From NCBI GenBank assembly GCA_947038405.1, contig CAMQVY010000001.1:62001-126000 (forward strand): DNA of 64,000 nucleotides. The letters run 5' to 3'. The notes beneath the pieces are model-generated. The model searched no databases and was not told where the DNA came from. It saw only the letters and a list, made by a program, of their open reading frames with translations. The stretch comes from an uncultured Rikenellaceae bacterium (lineage in GTDB: Bacteria > Bacteroidota > Bacteroidia > Bacteroidales > Rikenellaceae). Below are positions 18,064 through 26,399 of the stretch, in pieces; positions within the stretch are counted from its first letter, which is position 1; every line of letters begins with the position of its first letter. A program made the position numbers and the translations under genes.

Positions 18064-19404
18064 ATGGATAAAAGAGTAAAAATTGCAGGTATTAGTGTAC
18101 TCCTCAGCGCGATAGCTATTGCAGGAGTATTTAAAATTATAAACAACAATTCAGATGAATCAACAAATATCGTCAGTGAACAAGCTGAAAATATAGTTTT
18201 GGAGGTTGAGCAAAAACCATTATATGGCATTGCTAAAGAGAACCTTGTGATTTCAAATGACATTATAAAGAATGGAGAGGTTCTATCTGAGATACTTCTT
18301 AAATACGGCAAAGGAGCAGCAGTAGCACATCAACTTGAGCAGCAATCAAAAGCAGTATTTTCTACTCGTAATTTCAGAGCAGGAAATAAATATACTACAT
18401 TTGTAGATACGACCTCTTCGGAGAGCACTCTATCTCATCTAGTTTACCATCAAAATGTTAAAGATTACGTTGTGTACTCTTTCCACGACAATGACTCTAT
18501 AAGTATTGAGGCAGGTAGTCGTGAAGTTACAATTAAACGAGAGATGAAATCGGGAGTAATTAAGTCATCATTATGGAATGCGATGATTGAGCAGGGTATG
18601 CCAGCAGGATTAACAATGGAGCTATCTGACATATATGCTTGGTCTGTAAATTTCTTTGGCCTACAAGAGGGAGATCACTTCACTATCATATACGACAATG
18701 AATACATCGATTCAACAAGTGTAGGTACGGGCATGATATGGGGAGCAATCTTCAACCATCATGGAAAAGATTTTCATGCAATACCGTTTGAGCAGTCGGG
18801 TAAAGTATCTTATTGGGATGAGGAAGGAAATAGTCTTAGGAAAAACTTCCTTAAAGCTCCATTGAAGTTTTCACGTATCTCTTCAAAGTTTACATATTCG
18901 AGACTACACCCAATTTTAAAAATTCGCCGTGCACACACAGGTGTTGACTATGCTGCACCATATGGGACACCAGTATATGCTATTGCCGATGGTGTAATTA
19001 CATATAAATCATACACTAGAGGTGGAGGTAACACTCTAAAAATCAAACACGGAGGTAATATGAAGTCTGGATATCTTCATCTAAAAGGGTATCCTAAAGG
19101 TATCGTGAAAGGCAAACATGTCAACCAAGGAGATCTGATTGGTTATGTTGGCTCAACTGGATTATCAACAGGACCACATCTTGACTTTAGAGTTTGGAGA
19201 GGTGGAGTTCCTATTGACCCTTTAAAAGTGCCTTCAGAGCCAGCAGAACCTATTTTAGAGTCGTCTAAAGATAACTTCAACTACATTAAAGATAGAGTTT
19301 TAGGGGAGTTAACAATGGGAATCGATAGCACAATGTTCGTAACAAATATAAACGATACTGTACCAAACATCAAACTTGCATTGATAGATGAAAATAGAGA
19401 GTAA
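18064..19404 (+). CDS. M23-family metallopeptidase, periplasmic, membrane-anchored
   Basis: Likely peptidoglycan endopeptidase or regulator of one. In 446 aa it has an N-terminal membrane anchor (about 7-25, IAGISVLLSAIAIAGVF), a middle OapA/LysM-like region (about 60-240) and a LytM/M23 domain (about 285-385). Zinc and catalytic positions are H291-xxx-D295 (HTGVD), H339 (YLHL) and H372 in GPHLDF. In canonical M23 the last motif is HxH, whereas here the second histidine is D374, so zinc binding or activity could be altered. Its 3' end overlaps the next gene by 17 nt, heading a four-gene overlapping chain. Confidence 0.9.
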   Translation: MDKRVKIAGISVLLSAIAIAGVFKIINNNSDESTNIVSEQAENIVLEVEQKPLYGIAKENLVISNDIIKNGEVLSEILLKYGKGAAVAHQLEQQSKAVFSTRNFRAGNKYTTFVDTTSSESTLSHLVYHQNVKDYVVYSFHDNDSISIEAGSREVTIKREMKSGVIKSSLWNAMIEQGMPAGLTMELSDIYAWSVNFFGLQEGDHFTIIYDNEYIDSTSVGTGMIWGAIFNHHGKDFHAIPFEQSGKVSYWDEEGNSLRKNFLKAPLKFSRISSKFTYSRLHPILKIRRAHTGVDYAAPYGTPVYAIADGVITYKSYTRGGGNTLKIKHGGNMKSGYLHLKGYPKGIVKGKHVNQGDLIGYVGSTGLSTGPHLDFRVWRGGVPIDPLKVPSEPAEPILESSKDNFNYIKDRVLGELTMGIDSTMFVTNINDTVPNIKLALIDENRE

Positions 19405-19831
19405 GATAGTCTCATTTATAGGACGTCATCATGTTATGACATTGGCAAGTGTTGGAGACTCAACTCCATACTGTTCAAATATATTTTATAGTTGGATGGA
19501 TGAATCAGAGTCTTTTGTATTCGCATCATCACAAACAACTAGACATGGTAAAGATGCCCTTGCACACTGTGCAGTTGCAGGTTCGATTGTTTTAGAGAGC
19601 AAAATAATTGGCAAGCTACAAGGCTTACAACTCCAGGGAGATATGGTTTTATGTTCATCATTAGATAGTGATCTTGCTAAATCAGCAAGGAGATCATATT
19701 TGAAAAGGTTTCCATATGCCGCAGCTATGCCAGATTTAGAACTATGGATATTAAAGCCACACTTCTTAAAATATACCGATAACACATTAGGTTTTGGAAA
19801 AAAGTTGATTTGGGGTGATGAAAAATTTTAG
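19388..19831 (+). CDS. Pyridoxamine 5'-phosphate oxidase-like flavin protein (YhbP type)
   Basis: A 147-aa split-barrel protein of the PPOX-like superfamily. The N-terminal half has FIGRHHVMTLASV and YCSNIFYSWMDE, typical of the YhbP/UPF0306 group, whose members bind FMN or heme without a proven reaction. It starts at an ATG inside the M23 gene (17-nt overlap) and itself overlaps the following SDR gene, implying translational coupling. The closing GFGKKLIWGDEKF is the only other notable stretch. Function within the chain is unknown. Confidence 0.7.
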   Translation: MKIESKIVSFIGRHHVMTLASVGDSTPYCSNIFYSWMDESESFVFASSQTTRHGKDALAHCAVAGSIVLESKIIGKLQGLQLQGDMVLCSSLDSDLAKSARRSYLKRFPYAAAMPDLELWILKPHFLKYTDNTLGFGKKLIWGDEKF

Positions 19832-20861
19832 CAAAAAAATAGTAGTAACAGGAGGTAGTGGATTAGTTGGCAGCCACATAATTGGAGAGCTAATTAAGCG
19901 AGGTGCAGATAATATTGTTGTACCACTACGCAGTGAGAGTTCGCTACAAAAGATATATAAAACGCTTCGACATCTAGGGTATAGTGATCCAGAGGAGATA
20001 ATAAAAGAGAGGTGTAATATTGTTATAGTTCAACTGAATAACCCACATGAGGTGGCATCGTTAATGGATGATGTAAAGTGCGTATTCAACTGTGTTGCAA
20101 ACGTATCGCTCAATACAGGCATTGATATTATATCTTGTAATGTTGAGTTGACAACCCACATAATAAACGCTGCAATTGAGGCAAAAGTGGATCTATTCAT
20201 ACACGTAAGCTCTATTGCAACATTGAGTTCACCAAATAAACTATCTAAGTTTATTGATGAAAGCAACGTAATGACCACAGTAAAGAGATGCTCACCATAC
20301 ACTGTTAGTAAGTTTTACAGTGAGAACGTTGTTAGATATGGCTCAGAGTTTGGACTCTCGACTATCATTGTTCACCCCGCTGTAATCCTTGGCGAGGGAG
20401 ATTGGAAGGGTAGTAGTAGTGCATCTCTAATCCCACCTCTTACGAAGGGTTTAATCTTTGGAACTAACGGAGTTACAGGCTACGTTGATGTCCGAGACGT
20501 AGCGAAAGCAATGGTTGAATTAAGCGTTACACCCGAAGCTATTGGCGAGCAATTTATTTTATCAGGAGAGAATCTTAGTTTCATGGAGGTAATGACAAAA
20601 GCCTCTAAGGTAGTCAATAAAAGAGCACCATTTATTTGCATTGGGAAAATACCAATTCGTATAGCCTACTATATTAGTCGAGTGTACGGTCTAGTTAGTG
20701 GAAAGAGTCCTCGTCTTAATAAATATACTGCACGCACGTCTCTAAATAAGAACTATTACAATGGTTCTAAATTGAACCGTTTTATAGATTTCACATATAC
20801 ACCCATTGATGACACAATACATCGCACCATAAACGCCTATATAAAGAGTAAAAATGAGTAG
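19818..20861 (+). CDS. NAD(P)-dependent epimerase/dehydratase (extended SDR)
   Basis: A 347-aa extended short-chain dehydrogenase resembling dihydroflavonol-4-reductase/3-beta-HSD-type proteins. It has the nucleotide-binding TGGSGLVGSH near residue 12 and the catalytic YTVSK pair near residue 160. The C-terminal third carries positively charged segments (KIPIRIAYYISRVYG) that could associate with the membrane. The frame also opens at GTG 19815, one codon earlier, but ATG 19818 is preferred. It overlaps PPOX-like upstream by 14 nt and ispD downstream by 8 nt. Substrate unknown. Confidence 0.8.
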   Translation: MKNFSKKIVVTGGSGLVGSHIIGELIKRGADNIVVPLRSESSLQKIYKTLRHLGYSDPEEIIKERCNIVIVQLNNPHEVASLMDDVKCVFNCVANVSLNTGIDIISCNVELTTHIINAAIEAKVDLFIHVSSIATLSSPNKLSKFIDESNVMTTVKRCSPYTVSKFYSENVVRYGSEFGLSTIIVHPAVILGEGDWKGSSSASLIPPLTKGLIFGTNGVTGYVDVRDVAKAMVELSVTPEAIGEQFILSGENLSFMEVMTKASKVVNKRAPFICIGKIPIRIAYYISRVYGLVSGKSPRLNKYTARTSLNKNYYNGSKLNRFIDFTYTPIDDTIHRTINAYIKSKNE

Positions 20862-21522
20862 TTTATCAGTTATTATCGTTGCTGCAGGAGGAGGCTTACG
20901 CATGAATAGTGCAGTTCCTAAACAGTTCCTACCCATATTAGGAGTGCCTATATTGGTACGTAGCATACGCTCTATCCAGAGTATGCTCCCATTAGCAGAG
21001 ATAACAGTTGTACTATCTGCGAATGATGTTGACAGATGGAACGGAATCTCCAAAGAGTATGGTATTGAGTCTACACATAATATATGTATAGGAGGAGCCA
21101 CAAGATTTGAATCTGTAAGAAATGCCGTATCATCAGTTGGCGAATGTGACTATATTGCTGTCCATGATGGAGTTAGACCTCTTTTCTCAAAAGAGATGAT
21201 TGAGAGATCATTACAGTGTGTAAAACTAAATGGCACTGCAATCCCTGCAATTGACGTAATAGACTCATTTAGGGTAGTTAATAAGGATGGCAGCTCTCAC
21301 ATAATTGACCGTAGTACCTTGAAAGCTATTCAAACCCCACAATGGTTTGATGCAACAGTATTGAAGAGTTCTTATGAAGTTAATTACGAAGATAGCTTCA
21401 CTGATGACGCATCGGTAGTTGAGCACTCTGGGCATAAGATAACAATTTGTCAAGGGGATATAAGAAACATTAAAATCACTACTCCTATGGATATTGCTAT
21501 CGCTGAAGAGTTATTAGTTTGA
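20854..21522 (+). CDS. ispD: 2-C-methyl-D-erythritol 4-phosphate cytidylyltransferase
   Basis: Third enzyme of the MEP isoprenoid pathway, joining CTP and MEP. The 222-aa protein begins with the nucleotidyltransferase loop IIVAAGGGLRM...PKQFLPI (7-30) and has the family block AVHDGVRPL near residues 107-115. The usual DDASVVEHSGH segment lies near the C-terminus. It starts at ATG 20854 within the SDR gene. The C5 units would be condensed by the two prenyl synthases at 32.3 and 49.5 kb. It is the last gene of the overlapping chain, and a degenerate family 2 element follows. Confidence 0.94.
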   Translation: MSSLSVIIVAAGGGLRMNSAVPKQFLPILGVPILVRSIRSIQSMLPLAEITVVLSANDVDRWNGISKEYGIESTHNICIGGATRFESVRNAVSSVGECDYIAVHDGVRPLFSKEMIERSLQCVKLNGTAIPAIDVIDSFRVVNKDGSSHIIDRSTLKAIQTPQWFDATVLKSSYEVNYEDSFTDDASVVEHSGHKITICQGDIRNIKITTPMDIAIAEELLV

Positions 21523-21527
21523 TGTAA

Positions 21528-21565
21528 CAGTCCTACTAAAGCATAGCTTCGTAATTGCAGTAAAC
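21528..21565 (-). repeat. Degenerate family 2 element (3' of ispD)
   Basis: The reverse complement reads GTTTACTGCAATTACGAAG..., similar to GTTCACTGCAATCAC...GAAG in copy A, and ends with TAGTAGGACTG. Both hairpins are weak. Confidence 0.3.
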
Positions 21566-21593
21566 AAAATAATATATTAAATAGATATTATCG

Positions 21594-22106
21594 ATGAATA
21601 TAAGATTTAAATACAAGAGTGACGCACTCAGCAAGGTAATAACAACGATTATTATTATTGCTCTTATAGTTCTATTTGGCGTAATTATTCTAATTAGCTT
21701 GGGAAGTTATTTTTCTGCATGGCTTTTTGCATTTATCATATCTTTTATATTAATATACACCCTCTCAATCCCTCGCTATATTGATGTGAGTGATGATTCT
21801 GTAGATATTCACTGCCTACTAGAGCTTACATCAATAAACATTGAAGATATTACTCGAGTACGCACACTTAAAAATAGAGATATGCGAGGATGTATTCCTA
21901 TTTGGGGGAGTTTCGGTTTCTTTGGATACTATGGATACTTCCTAAATCTCAAAAATATGGAACTTATTAAGTTATATACACGCTCTTGGGGTAATTTTGT
22001 TGAGATTTTAGATTTATATGGACAAAAATATATTGTTAGTTGTGCAAATCCACAGGAGTTTGTCGACCTAGTAGTAGAGACTAAATCCGCATTTAAATCA
22101 AAATAA
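21594..22106 (+). CDS. Small membrane protein with PH-like domain
   Basis: A 170-aa protein not recognised to a named family with certainty. Residues 16-58 form two adjacent hydrophobic segments (ITTIIIIALIVLFGVII and AWLFAFIISFILIY) with a short turn. The remaining 110 residues resemble a bacterial PH-fold domain, with strands around YIDVSDDSVDIHCLLE and a glycine/aromatic stretch SFGFFGYYGYFL. In bacterial PH-domain membrane proteins the role is generally unknown. ATG start at 21594; probably an inner-membrane protein with a cytoplasmic domain. It stands between ispD and a secreted protein with no obvious operon link. Confidence 0.6.
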   Translation: MNIRFKYKSDALSKVITTIIIIALIVLFGVIILISLGSYFSAWLFAFIISFILIYTLSIPRYIDVSDDSVDIHCLLELTSINIEDITRVRTLKNRDMRGCIPIWGSFGFFGYYGYFLNLKNMELIKLYTRSWGNFVEILDLYGQKYIVSCANPQEFVDLVVETKSAFKSK

Positions 22107-22209
22107 ATTTAGAGTCCACTCAGTGAATTGTGGTTATAAAACTGAGCTTAATTATTATCGACTTAGGATTTTATCATATCCGAGACTCTTTTTTAATAAA
22201 AAATATAAG

Positions 22210-23133
22210 ATGTTCAAATACCTTATCATACTAGCATTAACAACCTATATTGCGCAAGCTCAAGCGCAGAGTGCTACGATAGGGTTCTACAACGTTGAAA
22301 ATCTATTCGATACAATCCCCTCACTAATCTACGAAGATGAATTCACCCCTAAAGGGCGCAAAGCATGGACAAGTGATCGCTATCAAAATAAGATGAATAA
22401 CATTGCCAAAGTCATAGATCAAATGTCGTGTGATGTTATAGGTCTTTGTGAGGTAGAGAATGAAGGTGTAATTAGGGATTTAGTTCAGAGGTTAAAAACT
22501 GACTATACATATATACACATCACCTCTTCCGATAGGAGAGGACTAGACCTTACACTTCTATACAAAGCAGATATATTTGTACCATCACACCAATATCTCA
22601 TCACATCGCCATACAGAGAGCCAATGGCAATTGATGGTAAGTTATTCGGAGAAGATGTGACAATAGTTATCTGCCATATGCCATCGAGATTGAATAGTAG
22701 GGTAGTGTTTGACCGCTCATTCTCTGCACTAACAAGATGGCACGACAAAGTGTATGATCCGAAGAGATCTCTAATATTGATGGGCGACTTCAATTGGAGT
22801 ACTACGGAGAAATCCATCAAGAAACTCTCTCTGAGTCGGGATGACTACTACGCAATGTTAACACAACTAGACAACCCTGTTGGACGTAAATTCCGTGATG
22901 CAGGTTCATATTTATATGATGGAATGTGGTATCTGTATGACAATATTCTGATTGACCGTCGCCTCTCTAATGGAGCAACTAGCACAGTATTACAATGCGG
23001 CATCTACCTAAAACCATTCCTACTCTTTGAATCCTACAAAGACCGACATAACATAAATAGTACATATTATAAAGGTAGACACAATGGTGGTTACAGCGAC
23101 CACTTACCAATATTTATAACCCTAAAGATATAA
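22210..23133 (+). CDS. Exported endonuclease/exonuclease/phosphatase-fold protein
   Basis: A 307-aa secreted hydrolase of the EEP (DNase I-like) superfamily. The frame is open from 22123, but the ATG at 22210 gives a clean signal peptide MFKYLIILALTTYIAQAQA followed by QSATIGFYNVENLFD, so that start is chosen. Fold residues are visible in IGFYNVENLFDT, GLCEVENEG, LILMGDFNW and SDHLPIF near the C-terminus, giving the metal- and phosphate-binding Asn, Glu, Asp and His. Whether it cleaves nucleic acid or phosphoesters in the periplasm cannot be told. Downstream is a strong bidirectional terminator shared with the convergent GH2 gene. Confidence 0.82.
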   Translation: MFKYLIILALTTYIAQAQAQSATIGFYNVENLFDTIPSLIYEDEFTPKGRKAWTSDRYQNKMNNIAKVIDQMSCDVIGLCEVENEGVIRDLVQRLKTDYTYIHITSSDRRGLDLTLLYKADIFVPSHQYLITSPYREPMAIDGKLFGEDVTIVICHMPSRLNSRVVFDRSFSALTRWHDKVYDPKRSLILMGDFNWSTTEKSIKKLSLSRDDYYAMLTQLDNPVGRKFRDAGSYLYDGMWYLYDNILIDRRLSNGATSTVLQCGIYLKPFLLFESYKDRHNINSTYYKGRHNGGYSDHLPIFITLKI

Positions 23134-23137
23134 TAAT

Positions 23138-23174
23138 AAAAGAGACTAGGTTTTATGAAAACCTAGTCTCTTTT
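23138..23174. terminator. Bidirectional hairpin terminator between convergent genes
   Basis: Perfect 17-bp stem (arms contain AGAGACTAGG and CCTAGTCTCT) with a 3-nt loop, A-run on the left and T-run on the right. It serves the EEP gene (plus) and the GH2 gene (minus). Confidence 0.85.
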
Positions 23175-23176
23175 AT

Positions 23177-25213
23177 TTATTCTAAATCAAACCCCATAGG
23201 TTTTATATTTAGAATCTCTAAATACATATCATCTTTTGCAGTAACAGCATTAGCTTCAATACGGCTAATTCCATCCTTAAATAGTATGTCATTCCACCTA
23301 AACACACCATTATCACCACTCTTCATCCCCATTGATATCCCATTTACAAATAGTTCAACCTCTCGACAATTCGAATAAATTTTAATATCCTGATTAGGGT
23401 CATTTCGTTGATTCCATCGACTTTCAGTTATATAAACAAATGGATCTTTCTTATTCCAATTCGCCTTATATAGATAGTAGGCATCTTTTTTATATCGTCT
23501 ATCAAAAGTAACCAAACCTAAGTCATTAATTCCATTAGCCTCACCCCAACTTCTTCCTGTAGCCCCATAGTCAAACATATTACCTACAAACGTACCAAAT
23601 AACATTGGATTATTCTGTGTATTTTTATAGTATGACTCATGGAAGTGTGTCTGCCAACGTTCAGGATGCCAACTAGACATATACTGAGGTCGAGAGAGTG
23701 AATCCTCTTGATGGTGTATTGACCCTCCAGCACCATAACTTATTCCTGAACGTAAGTCACTCCACTTCTCACGTAACTGGTCTAACCACACGAGAATATC
23801 ATCTGGCCATCCCTCTTTCCATCCTAAGCTATGATTCCAAACAACTACATCAGTAATAAAGTTTATCTCGCCATCTTCGCTACTCGTAGCAGCGGTATAG
23901 CGGCTTGGATCCTCCGCCTTAACAAGACTATTCAACTCCTTAATATAATTGATAGGATCATCACCTCTCAACCCTAAATCAGAAAATATTCCCCAAAATA
24001 TAATACTAGGGTGGTTGAATAATTGCTTAACAATCTCTTTTGTTTGACTTATTCCATTATTTTTAAATGACGGAGTATCTAAGAATGCCTTGTCTGTCAA
24101 GAATGCCGCCCCTACTAGAGGAAGATCACTCCAAACAATCACTCCAAAACGGTCACAAAGTTTATAAAAATCAGTATGGTGCGGGACATTAGCAACCCTT
24201 ACAGCCGTAGCACCCATCTCTCTAATAAGCATAAAATCCTCCATAACCTGATAAGTAGATAGTGCCGTACCCACCATCACTCTATCTTGATGGGCAACTA
24301 CTCCATTTAACTTATATGGAGAACCATTCAACATAAATCCTCTATTTGGATCAATAGAATAGTATCTAAATCCAGTTTTAAGTTCTATATCATCAACGAC
24401 AATATCATCTTTAAACAACTTGACATTAACACTATATAGATATGGATTAATTACTCCATTCCAAAGTATCGGATTCTGAATATTATAAGGTATCGATATA
24501 GTTTGAGATTTATTACTACCATCAATATACGCCCCATTACTCTGCACAAAAACCACGGTACTATCACTTTTAGTTATAGTCACCTCAGCAGTCACATTAC
24601 ACTCTACCTTACTATTAACCTCAATATCAACAACTCCATCTACACTATTAGTTGAGACATTATTTTGCACAATATAGACCCCATCAGTAGAGAAATCAGT
24701 CAATGAAATCACCGTTGGGTCAGTCACAATCAACTCAACATTTCGAGATATTCCTCCATACGAATTTTGATCCCCAGCCGTAGGAAGTATATCCATCTGC
24801 GGGGAGTTATTTACAATAACCCAAAATATATTAACCTCACCGTATTTCAAAAAATCGGTAATATCATATGTAAATTTTGTATATCCACCTCTATGTTCAC
24901 CAACATGCTTTCCATTGATCAGTACGTTCGTTAGAGAGTTCGCCCCATGAAGTCTAATAAATACACGTTTATCTCTCCACTCCTCAGGTACCTTAATCGA
25001 TTTAAGATAGTTTCCAATACCTCTAAAGTAATCTCTTTTCCCACTTAGCGCATCACTATTCCACATATGAGGTAAATTAACCGTCAGTGCACCATCACTA
25101 GATACTGCACTATTGGAGAAAAACTTCCACCCTCTATTAATATTATGCACCTCTCTAGCCACTAAAGAACATGTGAACATAATAAACATAAATAATAATA
25201 AACCCCTCTTCAT
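23177..25213 (-). CDS. Exported GH2-fold protein, catalytic glutamates apparently missing
   Basis: A 678-aa glycoside hydrolase family 2 relative with a signal peptide (MKRGLLLFMFIMFTCSLVA). It has the N-terminal sugar-binding jelly roll (about 30-190), the immunoglobulin-like domain (about 190-290) and a TIM barrel (about 300-600) that keeps NGVVAHQDR, NHPSIIFWG and GTFVGNMFDYGA. In active GH2 enzymes NHPSxxxW is followed by NE (acid/base). Here it is followed by S411-D412. The nucleophile motif SEYG reads S492-YG with no glutamate. This suggests loss of normal beta-glycosidase chemistry or a non-catalytic binding role. No SusCD pair is adjacent. Confidence 0.8.
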   Translation of the reverse strand: MKRGLLLFMFIMFTCSLVAREVHNINRGWKFFSNSAVSSDGALTVNLPHMWNSDALSGKRDYFRGIGNYLKSIKVPEEWRDKRVFIRLHGANSLTNVLINGKHVGEHRGGYTKFTYDITDFLKYGEVNIFWVIVNNSPQMDILPTAGDQNSYGGISRNVELIVTDPTVISLTDFSTDGVYIVQNNVSTNSVDGVVDIEVNSKVECNVTAEVTITKSDSTVVFVQSNGAYIDGSNKSQTISIPYNIQNPILWNGVINPYLYSVNVKLFKDDIVVDDIELKTGFRYYSIDPNRGFMLNGSPYKLNGVVAHQDRVMVGTALSTYQVMEDFMLIREMGATAVRVANVPHHTDFYKLCDRFGVIVWSDLPLVGAAFLTDKAFLDTPSFKNNGISQTKEIVKQLFNHPSIIFWGIFSDLGLRGDDPINYIKELNSLVKAEDPSRYTAATSSEDGEINFITDVVVWNHSLGWKEGWPDDILVWLDQLREKWSDLRSGISYGAGGSIHHQEDSLSRPQYMSSWHPERWQTHFHESYYKNTQNNPMLFGTFVGNMFDYGATGRSWGEANGINDLGLVTFDRRYKKDAYYLYKANWNKKDPFVYITESRWNQRNDPNQDIKIYSNCREVELFVNGISMGMKSGDNGVFRWNDILFKDGISRIEANAVTAKDDMYLEILNIKPMGFDLE

Positions 25214-25239
25214 ATTATCTTTTTTTACTCATTACTATA

Positions 25240-25315
25240 CGAGAAAACGAAGCTCTAAAGTAATTTAACTAAACTTTAAAAGTTTTACTAAATCTCTTTG
25301 AAAACTTCGTTTTCC
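25240..25315. repeat. Dispersed palindromic repeat, family 1 short form (3' of asnA)
   Basis: Arms CGAGAAAACGAAG and CTTCGTTTTCCG bracket AACTAAACTTTAAAAGTTTTACTAAATCTCTTTGAAAAC. This matches the AAACTTTGAAAAGTTTAACCAAACTT...GAAAACTTCG half of the tandem unit. It lies between the asnA stop and the GH2 gene start. Confidence 0.65.
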
Positions 25316-25349
25316 GATATTTATTAATTCAAGTCTTGCTAGTGTATGT

Positions 25350-26387
25350 TTACACTAATTCAATACCTGCTTCAGCACACTCAACTCTCATACTTTCTGA
25401 CCATATACTAGATTGAATCTCTCCAATATGTGCCTTTCTTAGGAACAACATACATAGTCTTGATTGCCCGATTCCACCCCCAATTGTTGTAGGTAACTCT
25501 CCGTTAAGGAGTGTTTTATGGAATAGCAGCTCCTCTTTCCACTGCTGTCCTCTCTCTTCAAGTTGAAGTTTTAAAGCATCTTTATCTACCCTAATACCCA
25601 TACTAGAGATCTCAAAAGTGCACTCTATTATAGGATTCCACAATAATATATCACCGTTAAGTCCAAAGAAACCATCTCCATTAGGCGTACTCCAATCATC
25701 ATAATCTGCCGCACGTCCATCATGGGACTCCCCATTTGACAACTTGCAACCTATTCCCATCAGGAATACTGCCTTATTCTCCTTTACAAACGCATTCTCT
25801 CTCTCTTTTGGTGTGAGAGTTGGATATTTATCTAATAATTCTTGTGCATGAATAAAACAAATATTCTCTGGAAGTTGCGGTTCAATCTCAGGAAACTCCA
25901 CATATAGTCTATTCTCTGTAACTTTTAGCGACTCATAAATACGTCTTACAGTCTGTTTCAAAAATTCGATATTACGCTGCTCTGGCTTTATTACAACCTC
26001 CCAATCCCACTGATCAACATATATAGAGTGAAGATTATCAAGCTCCTCATCTGGACGCAATGCGTTCATGTCTGTATAAATACCTCGTCCTGGCTTAACA
26101 CCCATCTCACCAAGTTTCATTCGCTTCCACTTCGCCAATGAGTGAACCACCTCAGCAGGGGCATCATCCATATCTTTAATAGGAAATGAAACTGCTCTCT
26201 CAACTCCGTTTAAATCATCATTAATACCAGTTCCCTTTAAAACTACCATTGGTGCAGTCACTCTCAGTAATGCGAGCTGTGCAGATAAGTTTATCTGAAA
26301 CATATCCTTTACCAACTTTATTGCCTTCTCTGTGTTCTCTACCGAACCCAACACATTACGATAACCTACAGGTTTAACTAATGACAT
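25350..26387 (-). CDS. asnA: Aspartate--ammonia ligase (asparagine synthetase A)
   Basis: Makes asparagine from aspartate, ammonia and ATP. The 345-aa class II aaRS-like enzyme matches AsnA in length and motifs, for example DWEVVIKPEQRN, SHDGRAADYDDW and the C-terminal GGGIGQSRLCM motif 3 region with its arginine. It lies 12 nt downstream of tyrS on the same strand and is probably co-transcribed. No asnB copy is in the window. ATG start, MSLVKPVGYRNVLG. Confidence 0.95.
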   Translation of the reverse strand: MSLVKPVGYRNVLGSVENTEKAIKLVKDMFQINLSAQLALLRVTAPMVVLKGTGINDDLNGVERAVSFPIKDMDDAPAEVVHSLAKWKRMKLGEMGVKPGRGIYTDMNALRPDEELDNLHSIYVDQWDWEVVIKPEQRNIEFLKQTVRRIYESLKVTENRLYVEFPEIEPQLPENICFIHAQELLDKYPTLTPKERENAFVKENKAVFLMGIGCKLSNGESHDGRAADYDDWSTPNGDGFFGLNGDILLWNPIIECTFEISSMGIRVDKDALKLQLEERGQQWKEELLFHKTLLNGELPTTIGGGIGQSRLCMLFLRKAHIGEIQSSIWSESMRVECAEAGIELV

Positions 26388-26399
26388 CCTCTTCTATTT

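Noticed and set aside
22123-22209. N-terminal extension of the EEP-fold protein
   Set aside because: The extension would place 29 charged and aromatic residues before a perfect signal peptide. The ATG at 22210 is the better start.
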